A stretch of 49,326 bases of DNA from JABMRP01 sp964444795 (GCA_964444795.1 CAYUIQ010000030.1:1-49326); one strand, 5' to 3'; shown: positions 1 to 8,905, counted from the first letter of the stretch. The notes: a model not told the origin generated them from the sequence alone. Made by a program: numbers and translations.

Positions 1-1
1 T

Positions 2-3000
2 GCCCAGGGGCTGGCCCGGGAATTGATTCTGGCCAAGAAGCTGACGAAGTATCAGGCCGAGGCCGTCTATCGCGACCGGCTCAAAGACCTCGTCATGGGC
101 GAGTACGTCGTTCTCGACCGGATCGGCGCCGGTGGGATGGGCGACGTCTTCAAGGCCCGCCATCGGAAGATGGACCGGCTGGTGGCTCTGAAGGTGTTGC
201 CCGATCGGGCGATGGAAACTCCCGACGCCGTACAGCGATTCTATCGCGAGGTCCGCGCGGCGGCACTGCTGACGCATTCCAATATCGTCACCGCCTATGA
301 CGCCGGCGAGTACGAGGGCACGCATTTCCTGGTCATGGAGTATGTCGATGGTCAGGACCTTTCCCAAATCATCAAACAGCACGGGCCGTTGACCGTCGAG
401 CAGGCGGTTGATTGCACGTTGCAGGCGGCCCGAGGGCTGCAGTGTGCTCACGACCAGGGGGTCATTCACCGCGACATCAAGCCGGCCAACCTGTTGCTGG
501 ATAAACAGGGCACGGTCAAGATCCTCGACATGGGGCTGGCCCGGTTCGCACAGGCGGCGGCCGACGATGCCGAGCGGCTCACTTCGACCGAACAGGTGAT
601 GGGCACCTGCGACTATATGTCGCCCGAGCAGGCCGAGAGTACCCACGAGGCCGATCACCGGTCCGATGTTTACTCGCTGGGCTGTACGTTCTATCGCATT
701 CTGACCGGCAAACCGGTCTACTCGGGCGAGACGCTGGTCAACGTGTTGATGGGCCATCGCGAGGGCCGGATTCCTTCGTTGCGGGAAGCCCGTGAGGAAG
801 TACCCGAAGCGGTCGACGCGGTCTTCCAGAAGATGCTGGCCAAACAGCCCGAGGATCGTCAGCAGTCGATGGCCGAGGTGGTCGCCGAGTTGGAAGCTTG
901 TCGCGAGCCGGAAAACGACACGGGCGACGGGTTGCGCCGCGAGTCGTCGGGCAATCTCGAACTGACGTCGTTTTTCAATCAACTCGCCGGCGGCGGCTCG
1001 ACCGGCACCAAACAACGGGCGGCAACGGTGTCCGACGACACCACGCCCTCGGCCCCCGAGCAAGACACGGGCAATCGCCAGAAAGCCAAGGCTCCCCACT
1101 CCAAGCTCAGTCCCGAGGCGCGTCGCAAGCGAGTTCGTCAAATCACGATCGGCGGCGGAGCGATGCTGTGCGTTGTGCTGCTGGGCGTCCTGATCGGTGT
1201 ACTCCGCGACGGCAACTCCCCTCTCCCTCCGGGAGAGGGTCAGGGTGAGGGGAGCGAAGCGCAGACTGGTCCCCCACTCCCGGCCATTGCCCCCTTCGAC
1301 GCCCGCAACGCCCGCTGGCACCAACAACAATGGGCCCAGCACCTCGGCCTGCCGGTCGAGTGGACCAACTCCGTTGGCATGGAATTCGTGCTGATTCCGC
1401 CGGGTGAATTCATGATGGGTTCGACGGAAGCGGAGCAGCAGGCGGCGATCAAAAAGGCCAAGGCAGACAACGACACGAGTGTCATCGACTGGATACAAAC
1501 GGAGGGGCCGCGGCATCGGGTGAAGATCACCCGGCCGTTCTACCTTGGCAAGTACGAAGTGACACAGGCCCAGTGGGAGACACTGATGGGCAGCAACCCG
1601 TCAAATTTCCAGGATTCGAGCAGCCCGGTCGAGCAGGTGAGTTTGGACGACATTCAGCCCCTTCTGGCCAAGCTCAATGTAGCAGCCACACTCCGTGTGC
1701 CGTCCGTCAAGACGCCGCGTGCCGCGTTCGAAATGAAATACGCGTTGCCGACCGAGGCCCAGTGGGAATACGCCTGTCGAGCCGGCACGACGACGGCATA
1801 TGTTTTCGGCGACAATCCAGCGATACTTGGAGAGTATACGTGGTTCAACGGCAATGCCGACGACAAGACGCACCCGGTGGGCCAACGTAAACCGAATGCG
1901 TGGGGGCTGTACGACATGCACGGGAACGTGTGGGAGTGGTGCGGGGATTGGTCTGATGGCGAGTACCACGCGGATTCCCCGACGGATGAGCCGGCGGGGC
2001 CTAACGGAGGCTCGGACCGCGTGCATCGCGGCGGCAGTTGGCGCAACTTCGCGTGGGGCTGCCGGTCGGCGTATCGGCTTGGGATTGTGCTGGGCATCCG
2101 CGGCAGCAACATCGGCTTCCGCCTGGCCTGTGAGATCCCGAGCGACCCGGTGGAGCTTGCCAAGTTCGCCGCGGCGATCAAGGGGGCAAAGCCAAAGCCG
2201 ATAGCGGAGAGCGGAAAACCCGAGGTGAACGTGGCTCCCGACGGCATGGTCACCCTCCCCAACGGCTGGCGCGTCGGCAAACCGGTGAATCTTGGGTCGG
2301 TGGTCAATAGCAGCTCATGCGAATGGGGCTCCTGTATCTCGGTCGATGGCCTGACGCTCGTGTTCAGCTCCGACCGCCCCGGCGGGCAAGGGGACCAAGA
2401 TCTGTGGATGTCAACTCGGTCGTCGTCTAGCGACCGCTTCGGCGAACCGGTCAACCTCGGCTCAACGGTCAATAGCAGCGAATGGGACGGGCACCCGGCG
2501 TTGTCGGCCGACGGTCTGACGCTCGTGTTCGACTCGGAACGCCCGGGCGGAGAAGGCGGCTTCGACTTGTGGATGAGCCGTCGGGCTCGCGTGACGGATC
2601 CGTTCGGCGCGCCTGTCAACCTCGGTCCGACCGTCAATGGCGGCGGGAATGACGGTCAGGCGACGCTGTCGTCCGACGGACTGACTCTCCTTTATTTCAC
2701 CAGTCGCCCGGGTACGCTGGGCCAGTCCGATATATGGATTTGCCGTCGCGCCTCTACCAGTGACCCCTTTGGCGAGCCTGTCAACCTCGGACCAACCGTC
2801 AATAGCAGCAGTACTGACGGTCGGCCGGCGCTTTCGGTCGACGGGCGGACCCTCTTCTTCCAGTCCAGCCGCCCAGGGGGACAGGGCTCTAGCGATTTGT
2901 GGATGTGCAGTCGTGCCTCCCCCGACGAGCCCTTCGGTCAGTTGACGAATCTAGGTCCGACTGTCAACAGCAGCGGGCTTGACGCTGCGCCTGCGCTATC

Positions 3001-4168
3001 GTCAGACGGCCGGGCGCTTTTCTTTACGGCGTATCGTCCTGGCGGGCAGGGCGACGCCGACCTCTGGATGGCGCGCATCGAGCCGCCGGCGGAGCGGAAA
3101 GCGGAAAGCGGAAAGCCGGAGCCGCCTCCGGCTGTCGCCCCCTTCGACGAGAAACAGGCCAAGCAGCACCAGCAAGCCTGGGCCGATTACCTCGGCCTGC
3201 CGGTCGAGTGGACCAACTCGATCGGCATGAAGTTCGTGCTCATCCCGCCGGGGGAGTTCATGATGGGCTCGGATGAGGCGGAGATCGCCGACGCAATCAA
3301 ACAAGTCGAAGCCAACCAGTGGCACGAGCGGGTGTCCGAGCGGGTTGTCACCGAACGGCCGGGACATCGTTTCACGATAACACGTCCCTTCTACCTGGGT
3401 GTCTGCGAGGTGACGGCAGGCCAGTTCGGGCGGTTCGTCGAGGCGTCCGGGTATGTAACCGACTTGGAGAAGGGTGTGGAGGCCGCGACGGGCTTCACCG
3501 TGTCGGCAAAGAACGGACCACGGAACCCGAACGACTCGTGGCGCAATCCCGGGTTTCCCCAAAGCGACGACCATCCCGTCGTCCAGGTGACCTGGAACGA
3601 CGCGGCCGCGCTGTGCAAGTGGCTCAGCGGTCGCGAGAAACCAACGTATCGCCTGCCCACGGAAGCGGAGTGGGAATATGCCTGCCGCGCCGGGACAACC
3701 GGGCCGTGGAGTTGTGGGGGCGACGCGGCCACGCTGCGCGCCGCAGCCAACATCGCCGATGCTTCCTACAAGAGCACGGCCCCGAAGGCTCAGGGGGCCT
3801 CGTGGGACGACGGCTACGCGTACACGGCCCCCGTCGGGCGGTTCAAGCCAAACGCGTTCGGCCTGATCGACATGCACGGGAACGTATGGGAGTGGTGTCG
3901 GGACTGGTACGCTGCGGACGCTTACGAGCGTTACAAGCAGGGAAACTCGAGCCCGCCGGCTTCCGGCACGGATCGCGTCCAGCGCGGTGCCTGCTGGCTC
4001 GACTCGATTCCGTTGATGCTTCGCAGCGCGTATCGCGAGCACCGCCCGCCCAACTTCTGCACCGACGCGATCGGCTTCCGCGTCACTTGCCAGATCCCCG
4101 CCGACCCGGCGGAGCTTGCCGAGTTCGCCGCGGCGATCGAGGCGGCGAAGGTCGAACCGCCCGAGTAG
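2..4168 (+). CDS. Membrane Ser/Thr protein kinase with FGE-like, PD40 and FGE-like ectodomain (5' truncated)
   Basis: The reading frame is open to the left edge, so the true start lies outside the window; the first visible start-like codon is TTG at 23. Counting from 23, the kinase domain spans about residues 30-300: glycine loop GAGGMG, Lys57, HRDIKPAN at 149-156, DMG instead of DFG at 169-171, and SPEQA. A transmembrane helix follows at about 375-395. The outer part holds an FGE-sulfatase-like domain (about 445-715), five PD40-type repeats each with a (P/L)(A/T)LS(A/V)DG and RPGG core (about 750-1020), and a second FGE-like domain (about 1060-1365). The cysteine pair of active formylglycine-generating enzymes is not conserved: one Cys remains in the first domain and neither aligns in the second. 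Binding, not catalysis, is therefore likely. The probable role is phospho-signalling in response to an envelope ligand. The linkers contain AESGKPE-like low-complexity stretches. Confidence 0.93.
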   Translation, partial: AQGLARELILAKKLTKYQAEAVYRDRLKDLVMGEYVVLDRIGAGGMGDVFKARHRKMDRLVALKVLPDRAMETPDAVQRFYREVRAAALLTHSNIVTAYDAGEYEGTHFLVMEYVDGQDLSQIIKQHGPLTVEQAVDCTLQAARGLQCAHDQGVIHRDIKPANLLLDKQGTVKILDMGLARFAQAAADDAERLTSTEQVMGTCDYMSPEQAESTHEADHRSDVYSLGCTFYRILTGKPVYSGETLVNVLMGHREGRIPSLREAREEVPEAVDAVFQKMLAKQPEDRQQSMAEVVAELEACREPENDTGDGLRRESSGNLELTSFFNQLAGGGSTGTKQRAATVSDDTTPSAPEQDTGNRQKAKAPHSKLSPEARRKRVRQITIGGGAMLCVVLLGVLIGVLRDGNSPLPPGEGQGEGSEAQTGPPLPAIAPFDARNARWHQQQWAQHLGLPVEWTNSVGMEFVLIPPGEFMMGSTEAEQQAAIKKAKADNDTSVIDWIQTEGPRHRVKITRPFYLGKYEVTQAQWETLMGSNPSNFQDSSSPVEQVSLDDIQPLLAKLNVAATLRVPSVKTPRAAFEMKYALPTEAQWEYACRAGTTTAYVFGDNPAILGEYTWFNGNADDKTHPVGQRKPNAWGLYDMHGNVWEWCGDWSDGEYHADSPTDEPAGPNGGSDRVHRGGSWRNFAWGCRSAYRLGIVLGIRGSNIGFRLACEIPSDPVELAKFAAAIKGAKPKPIAESGKPEVNVAPDGMVTLPNGWRVGKPVNLGSVVNSSSCEWGSCISVDGLTLVFSSDRPGGQGDQDLWMSTRSSSSDRFGEPVNLGSTVNSSEWDGHPALSADGLTLVFDSERPGGEGGFDLWMSRRARVTDPFGAPVNLGPTVNGGGNDGQATLSSDGLTLLYFTSRPGTLGQSDIWICRRASTSDPFGEPVNLGPTVNSSSTDGRPALSVDGRTLFFQSSRPGGQGSSDLWMCSRASPDEPFGQLTNLGPTVNSSGLDAAPALSSDGRALFFTAYRPGGQGDADLWMARIEPPAERKAESGKPEPPPAVAPFDEKQAKQHQQAWADYLGLPVEWTNSIGMKFVLIPPGEFMMGSDEAEIADAIKQVEANQWHERVSERVVTERPGHRFTITRPFYLGVCEVTAGQFGRFVEASGYVTDLEKGVEAATGFTVSAKNGPRNPNDSWRNPGFPQSDDHPVVQVTWNDAAALCKWLSGREKPTYRLPTEAEWEYACRAGTTGPWSCGGDAATLRAAANIADASYKSTAPKAQGASWDDGYAYTAPVGRFKPNAFGLIDMHGNVWEWCRDWYAADAYERYKQGNSSPPASGTDRVQRGACWLDSIPLMLRSAYREHRPPNFCTDAIGFRVTCQIPADPAELAEFAAAIEAAKVEPPE
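1216..1254. repeat. Interspersed palindromic repeat inside the kinase gene
   Basis: The stretch contains CCCTCTCCC (1219-1227) and GGGAGAGGG (1231-1239), a perfect 9-bp inverted repeat with a 3-nt loop, followed by a GGGTGAGGGGAG tail. From memory, this 'ccctctccc...gggagaggg...ggtgaggg' sequence is a widespread interspersed element of bacterial genomes. Here it sits in frame just after the transmembrane helix and encodes the linker SPLPPGEGQGEG without breaking the gene. Confidence 0.65.
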
Positions 4169-4381
4169 ATGACCGAATGGGACGTGATCGAGTGGGTCTA
4201 CAGCGTAGGCGGGAGAATCCAGCTTGATGACAGAAGCGGTGGTTGGAAGAAGTGCCTGACGGCCGACGGACGGACTCTCCTGTTTGACTCGTCACGTCCG
4301 GGTGGGCAGGGCGACTACGACCTCGGGATGGCCCCGATCAAACCGCCCGCGGCGGCAAGATCGTCGGGGCGAAGCGGCTGA
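4169..4381 (+). pseudogene. In-frame remnant of a PD40 repeat after the kinase stop
   Basis: The 70 codons after the kinase TAG (4166-4168) stay in the same frame and stay open to 4381. They contain LTADGRTLLFDSSRPGGQGD and DLGMAPIKPPA, which align with the last PD40 repeat and its exit (LSSDGRALFF, RPGGQGDADLWMARIEPPA) near 2990-3095 in the kinase gene. The order FGE, short linker, PD40 is the same as after the first FGE-like domain. The simplest reading is a duplicated FGE-PD40 unit whose second PD40 part has decayed behind a nonsense codon. An ATG directly after the TAG could also start a 70-residue peptide, but no good ribosome binding site is visible. Confidence 0.6.
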
Positions 4382-4393
4382 AGATCGAGCCGC

Positions 4394-4422
4394 TTGCCAG
4401 CCGAGCAACCAGTCGCTATGGT
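4394..4422 (+). promoter_or_regulatory. Sigma-70-type promoter of rnpB
   Basis: TTGCCA (4394-4399) and TATGGT (4417-4422) are separated by 17 bp. The -10 element ends about five bases before the predicted 5' end of RNase P RNA. It overlaps nothing else essential, lying just past the end of the PD40 remnant. Confidence 0.7.
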
Positions 4423-4426
4423 TAGT

Positions 4427-4895
4427 GTGGGCTTGAAGTGGACTGGACGGTCGCCTGCCGTGATCGACGAGGGTCGCCATATCGACCCGGCGGTCGCCGC
4501 GGTGGGAGGAAAGTCCGGGCTCCGCAGGACACGGTGATGGGTAACACCCACCGGCCGCAAGGTCAGGGCAAGTGCAACAGAAAGCAAACCGCCGCGCGGG
4601 AGTTTCGACTCCCCCGAGGTAAGGGTGAAACGGTGAGGTAAGAGCTCACCAGCAGGTTGGGTGACCAGCCTGGCTAGGTAAACCCCACGGGGAGCAAGGC
4701 CAAACAGGAAGCTGTGGAAGGTTCGAGCGGCAACGTTCGCTCGGCCTTCCCGCGGGTCGGTCCGGTCCGCTATCGACTTCCGGGTAGGCCGCTGGAGGGG
4801 TCGAGTAATCGGCCTCCTAGATAAATGATCGTCGGCCCGCCGGGCCAACCGCCCGACGGGTACAAAACCCGGCTTATAGGTCCGCTTCAGCCCAC
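4427..4895 (+). ncRNA. rnpB: RNase P RNA (bacterial type A)
   Basis: This is the catalytic RNA that removes 5' leaders from tRNA precursors. Diagnostic conserved blocks are present in order: GAGGAAAGTCCGGGCTCC-like near 4505, ACAGAAA near 4577, GGTAAACCCC near 4677, AGATAAATGATCGTC near 4820, and ACAAAACCCGGCTTATAGG near 4862. The ends pair as helix P1: 4427-4442 with 4881-4895, leaving one bulged base. A run of six T (4896-4901) follows directly, so P1 plus the T run can serve as the terminator. The length of about 469 nt is somewhat longer than the usual type A molecule. Confidence 0.95.
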
Positions 4896-4901
4896 TTTTT
4901 T

Positions 4902-5288
4902 CTAGGTCATATCCGGTACGCGCTGCTGGTCGATGAACTGCAGCAGCTTGGAGATGCAGAGCTTGTTCATGCTCGTGCAATGCTCGTGGGCCTCGACCCG
5001 CAAGGCATCGTGCAGGCTCTTGGGGATGCGGACGGTAATCATCTTCGTCGGCTCGTCTTCGCTGGCGGCCACCGGCCCCTTGCAGCGCAGCCCGACGAGT
5101 AGCTCTTGGATTCTCGCATATTCCTCCGTCTGCTCGAATTCCTCCAACGACTCGCGCGAGGGATACATCCGTCGCACCAGACCACCCAGTCCGAGGACCT
5201 CCCTGTAGAAGGAGACCCAGTCGGGGTTCTTGGTGTAAAGGTCTTCGGCCTTTCGGGCGATCTCTTGTTTCTTTTCGGTCGAGTCCAT
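4902..5288 (-). CDS. Ribbon-helix-helix (HicB/Arc-like) DNA-binding protein
   Basis: The 128-residue protein ends in a ribbon-helix-helix motif: the strand TKMITVRIPKSLHDAL is followed by two helices (RVEAHEHCTSMNKLCISKLLQFI, about residues 84-119). The N-terminal 75 residues are helical, with PDWVSFYREVLGLGGLVRR, and match a type I remember as common in planctomycetes, where it is often labelled HicB-family antitoxin. No toxin gene is adjacent, so a stand-alone transcription factor is more likely. The ATG at 5288 is preceded by GGAG. The stop codon lies directly against the T run that ends rnpB on the other strand, so the two are tail to tail with no spacer. Confidence 0.85.
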   Translation of the reverse strand: MDSTEKKQEIARKAEDLYTKNPDWVSFYREVLGLGGLVRRMYPSRESLEEFEQTEEYARIQELLVGLRCKGPVAASEDEPTKMITVRIPKSLHDALRVEAHEHCTSMNKLCISKLLQFIDQQRVPDMT

Positions 5289-5897
5289 TTCTCCGTAGCT
5301 CCCGCTCAGATTCCATTTGAGATTCGTTCGGTCAACGGCCCATCCGCTGTCCGTCTGCTGGAATCTTATGATGCGGTCAATAGCTCGCCCGATGTGCTTG
5401 CAGTGACAGCAGTTACGTCAATGCATTCATGTGCCTATTTTTCAGGCACAAACGCCGCGAATTCAGGCAGCCTGAAAACTGCCTAAGAATCGCGCAGCCG
5501 GGAGATTACTGTTTTCCAAGGTGTCCAATAGAAAAGAAGTAAGATATGGACCGCCCTTACCCAGACGCGATCCACTTCGAACGACCGATCGAGCGACGGA
5601 ACATTGAGAAAATGGCGTGCGGCGGACGACCGAAACGCGGTAGCATGGCCGAAGTTTGACGTCTCCACCGCCGCCAGTTAAAATACAGGGGCCGGTGCCT
5701 CTGTCTCTGGAACCTCCGTCTCGGGGAATGGCGACCGAATTCCCACGTCCGCGGGCGTTCGCCCAACGCAACTCGGGGAAAGGAATCCCTCGGTCCGTTC
5801 GATTCCACCGGAGGGATCCCGATGCGCATGGGGATGGTGAGGCGAAGCCGGTTGCGTACGACTCGGACCGGGTGGCAAACCAGGTGGCAGAACATCC
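5289..5897. other. Intergenic region between the RHH gene and a kinase gene
   Basis: The genes on either side are divergent, so this 609-bp stretch must hold both promoters. No convincing ORF was seen. It contains the inverted repeats at 5431-5476 listed separately. No clear sigma-70 promoter could be assigned to either gene. Confidence 0.6.
5431..5476. promoter_or_regulatory. Two closely spaced inverted repeats, candidate operator
   Basis: GTGCCT-N7-AGGCAC (5431-5449) is followed by TTCAGGC-A-GCCTGAA (5462-5476). Both are perfect and share the half-site CAGGC. They lie about 145-190 bp upstream of the RHH gene. RHH repressors often bind inverted repeats in their own promoter region, so autoregulation is possible but not shown. 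Confidence 0.35.
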
Positions 5898-8864
5898 ATG
5901 AGCGATTCGGCTTCGCAGGATCAACCGCTGGAATCTTCCTCCGTCACGGCATCCTCCGTCACGGCATCGGCTGGCGATCCGTTGGTGCCGGAGAAACATG
6001 CCGCCGCCGAGGGCAGTTCCACGGGCTCTTCGTTCCCCCCCGCCGAGCTGGCCTCCGACGACCAGTTGACGGTCATTTCCAGTATTCCCCCGTACGCGTC
6101 GACCGCCTCCGAAGGTGCCCCGCGCGATCCGGCCGAACTGATTCTGGGTGAGCGCATCGGGCACTTCGATCTACTGGAGTATGTTGCCGGTGGGGGAATG
6201 GGGCGCGTGTTTCGCGCGCTGGATACGCGTCTGGCGCGAACGGTCGCGTTGAAGATCCTGTTGCCCAATCAGGCAACCGACGCGGAGACCATCCAACGGT
6301 TCCAGAACGAGGCACAGTCGGCCGCGCGACTGGACCACGACAACATCGCCCGGGTCTACTACGTGGGTGAGGACCGGGGGCTCCATTACATCGCGTTCGA
6401 GTTCATCGAAGGCATCAACGTTCGCGATCTCGTGCAACAGCACGGTCCCTTGCCCCTGACCGACACGGTCAGTTACGTACTGCAAGTCGCCGGTGCGCTG
6501 GCTCACGCGGCCGAGCGCGACGTTGTGCATCGCGACATCAAGCCGTCGAACATTCTGATCACGCCGCAAGGTCGGGCCAAGCTGGTCGACATGGGCCTGG
6601 CCCGACTGCAAAAATTCGACCACGTCGCCGACGACCTGACGGCCAGCGGCGTGACCCTGGGAACTTTCGACTACATCTCGCCGGAACAAGCCCGCGATCC
6701 GCGCGCCGCCGACGTCCGTAGCGACATCTACTCGTTGGGATGTACGTTCTACTTCATGCTGGCCGGGCACCCACCGTTTCCGGGCGGCACGGTGCTGCAG
6801 AAGCTCCTTCAGCACCAGTCGGAAGAGCCCGCGGAACTGCGGCAGCTTCGTCCCGATCTGCCCGACCCGCTGGCCGCCGTGATCCGGAAAATGCTGGTCA
6901 AGGATCCTCGCCGGCGGTACGCCCATCCGGCAGAGTTGGTCGAGGACTTGCTGCCGGTGGCTGAGGAGTTGGGTGTGCCGGGAACGGGACTGGAAATCGA
7001 AATCCAGGCGAGAAGGCGTCGGCAAGCACCGCTTTGGGCGCGTCATCTTCCGTGGCTCTTACCGACCGCCGCCCTGCTGGTCATGGTGTTCCTGCTGAAC
7101 CAGTTCTGGTCGGCTTCGGCACGCCGCAACCAGCCGCATCTGCCGCCGCTGCTGAGCGAGATGGGAAACGAGGCCGACGCCGCGCCGCGAGCCGACCGAG
7201 AAACCCACCCGGACACACAGCCCCCTCCGCCGCGGGACCCCGATGGCCAGCCGGACGATAAGCCGCCGGCCGCGTCGCCACCCGAGGCTCCGCAAAACAC
7301 AAACGGCATTCCACCTGGGGAAACACCGCCTGGGGAAACACCATCGAGCGGATCCGGCGATCCGGCGGGACGCCTGGCCGCCGGCAACGAAACGAAACCG
7401 CCGGGTGAGCCGACGAACGTCTCCCCAGGCGCCGTCGGTCCGGGCACCGGGCGTCGAGATGACTCTCACGGGCCGGGGAGCACCGAACTGGGAATCCCGC
7501 CGACCGGCGACGGTATCTCGCTCGCAGCGGCCGGAGGAGCCGGACTGACGGCGGCCGGAGACAACACATCGGTGGGTGCGGCACTCACGCTAGCCGGTCG
7601 CGATTCGACCTCGCCGCCGGTCCCGGACACCCCTTCGGTCTCCGACGGGCCACGATGCCTGGTCGTGTCTCCGGGCAGTGAAGCCCCGGGGACGTTCCCG
7701 TCGCTGTCGGCCGCCCGCGGTGAGGCGGAATCGGGAGACGTGATCGAGTTGCACTTCGACGGCCCCCAGGCTGAGTTGCCGGTGCATATGACCGATCTCG
7801 ACTTGACGATTCGCGCCGGCGAGGGATTTCGCCCCGTCGTCGCTTTTCGGCCCGACCCGCAGTCCGCCGCCGACGATCGGAGCGTGCTCACCGTGATCGG
7901 CGGCCAATTGACTCTTTCGGGCGTGGCGTTGGAATTGGATCTGTCCGGCGAAGTCATCACCGACCACTGGTCGATTATCGAAGTGCAGCGTGCCCGAGCC
8001 GTCCGTCTGGAAAAGTGTTCGCTAACGATCTCCAACACGTCGGCCCAATTGACGGCCCTTCATCCGGGCGCATCGTTTATACGAATCCGCTCGTCGACCG
8101 ATACGGCCGACGGCGCGTCCCTTCCCGAGGAGACCGATGCCGAGGGCAGCACGGGGCCGTCGAGTGTGGAAATTCAGCTAACCGACTGTATTGCCCGCGG
8201 CGAAGCCGCCTTTGTCCACATCGATTCCGGGCAGCCGGTCCAACTGGCCTGGGAGAACGGGCTGGTCGTGGTTACCGAGCCTTTTGCGATCATCGAGTCG
8301 GCGGCAACGGCCGTTGGCCCCGACGATCGTCTGCAGATCGATCTACGCCACGTAACGGCCGTGTTTCGCGGCGGATTGTACCGCGCCAGCAGCGCCGCCG
8401 TTTCTCTCCATCCGCCGCTTCCGGTGCATGTCACCTGCTCGGGTAGCATTGTGATGGGTACGGCGGAGGTCCCGTTGGTCGAACAAGCCGGTTCGGGCAG
8501 CGTTGCCGATTTACAGAGCCGGTTCACATGGAAAGGCGACCACAATTTCTTCGAGGGATTCACCACCCTGTGGAAAATTGTCGGGACCGACGACATCGTC
8601 TCGTTCGATGCGACCGCCTGGATCGGGGCATGGCCGGCCGAAGAGGAAGCGGGACCGGTTTTCGGCGGCGTCCTTTGGCAGGAACTCCCGCCCGCCGGTT
8701 CACCGGTCTGCATGCATGGACCGGCCGGCTACGCGTTGAGCCCGGTGGCCGATAACCCCGCCCTGGCCGCGGCCCGATACGGACGCGATGTGGGCATGCA
8801 AGCCAACCTCCTGCCCATCCCGCCGGAGCCGAAGTCGCCGCGGGTGCCGTCCGCCAACGATTGA
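5898..8864 (+). CDS. Membrane Ser/Thr protein kinase with beta-helix-like ectodomain
   Basis: The protein has 988 residues. A Ser/Thr-rich leader of about 80 residues precedes the kinase domain (about 88-350), which has GGGMG, VALKIL, HRDIKPSN (about 211-218), DMG in place of DFG, and ISPEQA. A transmembrane helix lies at about 382-403 (LPTAALLVMVFLL). A Pro/Gly-rich stalk (about 410-570) leads to a C-terminal region (about 580-900) beginning CLVVSPGSEAPGTFPSLSAA. Its strands LTVIGGQLTLSGVALELD and similar suggest a right-handed parallel beta-helix of the pectate-lyase type, which often binds carbohydrate. The ATG at 5898 has AGGTGG 11 nt upstream. The stop codon is embedded in the -35 box of the next promoter. 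The role is presumably envelope sensing; the substrate is unknown. Confidence 0.92.
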   Translation: MSDSASQDQPLESSSVTASSVTASAGDPLVPEKHAAAEGSSTGSSFPPAELASDDQLTVISSIPPYASTASEGAPRDPAELILGERIGHFDLLEYVAGGGMGRVFRALDTRLARTVALKILLPNQATDAETIQRFQNEAQSAARLDHDNIARVYYVGEDRGLHYIAFEFIEGINVRDLVQQHGPLPLTDTVSYVLQVAGALAHAAERDVVHRDIKPSNILITPQGRAKLVDMGLARLQKFDHVADDLTASGVTLGTFDYISPEQARDPRAADVRSDIYSLGCTFYFMLAGHPPFPGGTVLQKLLQHQSEEPAELRQLRPDLPDPLAAVIRKMLVKDPRRRYAHPAELVEDLLPVAEELGVPGTGLEIEIQARRRRQAPLWARHLPWLLPTAALLVMVFLLNQFWSASARRNQPHLPPLLSEMGNEADAAPRADRETHPDTQPPPPRDPDGQPDDKPPAASPPEAPQNTNGIPPGETPPGETPSSGSGDPAGRLAAGNETKPPGEPTNVSPGAVGPGTGRRDDSHGPGSTELGIPPTGDGISLAAAGGAGLTAAGDNTSVGAALTLAGRDSTSPPVPDTPSVSDGPRCLVVSPGSEAPGTFPSLSAARGEAESGDVIELHFDGPQAELPVHMTDLDLTIRAGEGFRPVVAFRPDPQSAADDRSVLTVIGGQLTLSGVALELDLSGEVITDHWSIIEVQRARAVRLEKCSLTISNTSAQLTALHPGASFIRIRSSTDTADGASLPEETDAEGSTGPSSVEIQLTDCIARGEAAFVHIDSGQPVQLAWENGLVVVTEPFAIIESAATAVGPDDRLQIDLRHVTAVFRGGLYRASSAAVSLHPPLPVHVTCSGSIVMGTAEVPLVEQAGSGSVADLQSRFTWKGDHNFFEGFTTLWKIVGTDDIVSFDATAWIGAWPAEEEAGPVFGGVLWQELPPAGSPVCMHGPAGYALSPVADNPALAAARYGRDVGMQANLLPIPPEPKSPRVPSAND
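5937..5966 (+). repeat. Exact 15-bp tandem duplication in a kinase leader
   Basis: The 15-nt unit tcctccgtcacggca occurs twice in a row and encodes SSVTASSVTAS in the disordered N-terminus of the kinase. It is in frame, so it only lengthens the leader. Confidence 0.85.
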
Positions 8865-8890
8865 CACCCCGGACCACCGCCCGGTAGGAT
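8861..8890 (+). promoter_or_regulatory. Sigma-70-type promoter of tRNA-Val
   Basis: A consensus TTGACA (8861-8866) and TAGGAT (8885-8890) are separated by 18 bp, and the tRNA begins 15 bp after the -10 element. The kinase stop codon TGA (8862-8864) is part of the -35 box. Confidence 0.7.
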
Positions 8891-8905
8891 AAGGGAATTG
8901 GCATC

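Noticed and set aside
4902..5288. HicAB toxin-antitoxin module
   Set aside because: No HicA-like toxin gene lies on either side; only the RHH protein is present.
4315..5316. 333-codon minus-strand frame over rnpB and the RHH gene
   Set aside because: It overlaps the RNase P RNA and a well-supported gene in another frame, and its composition is Arg/Gly-rich as in GC-rich shadow frames.
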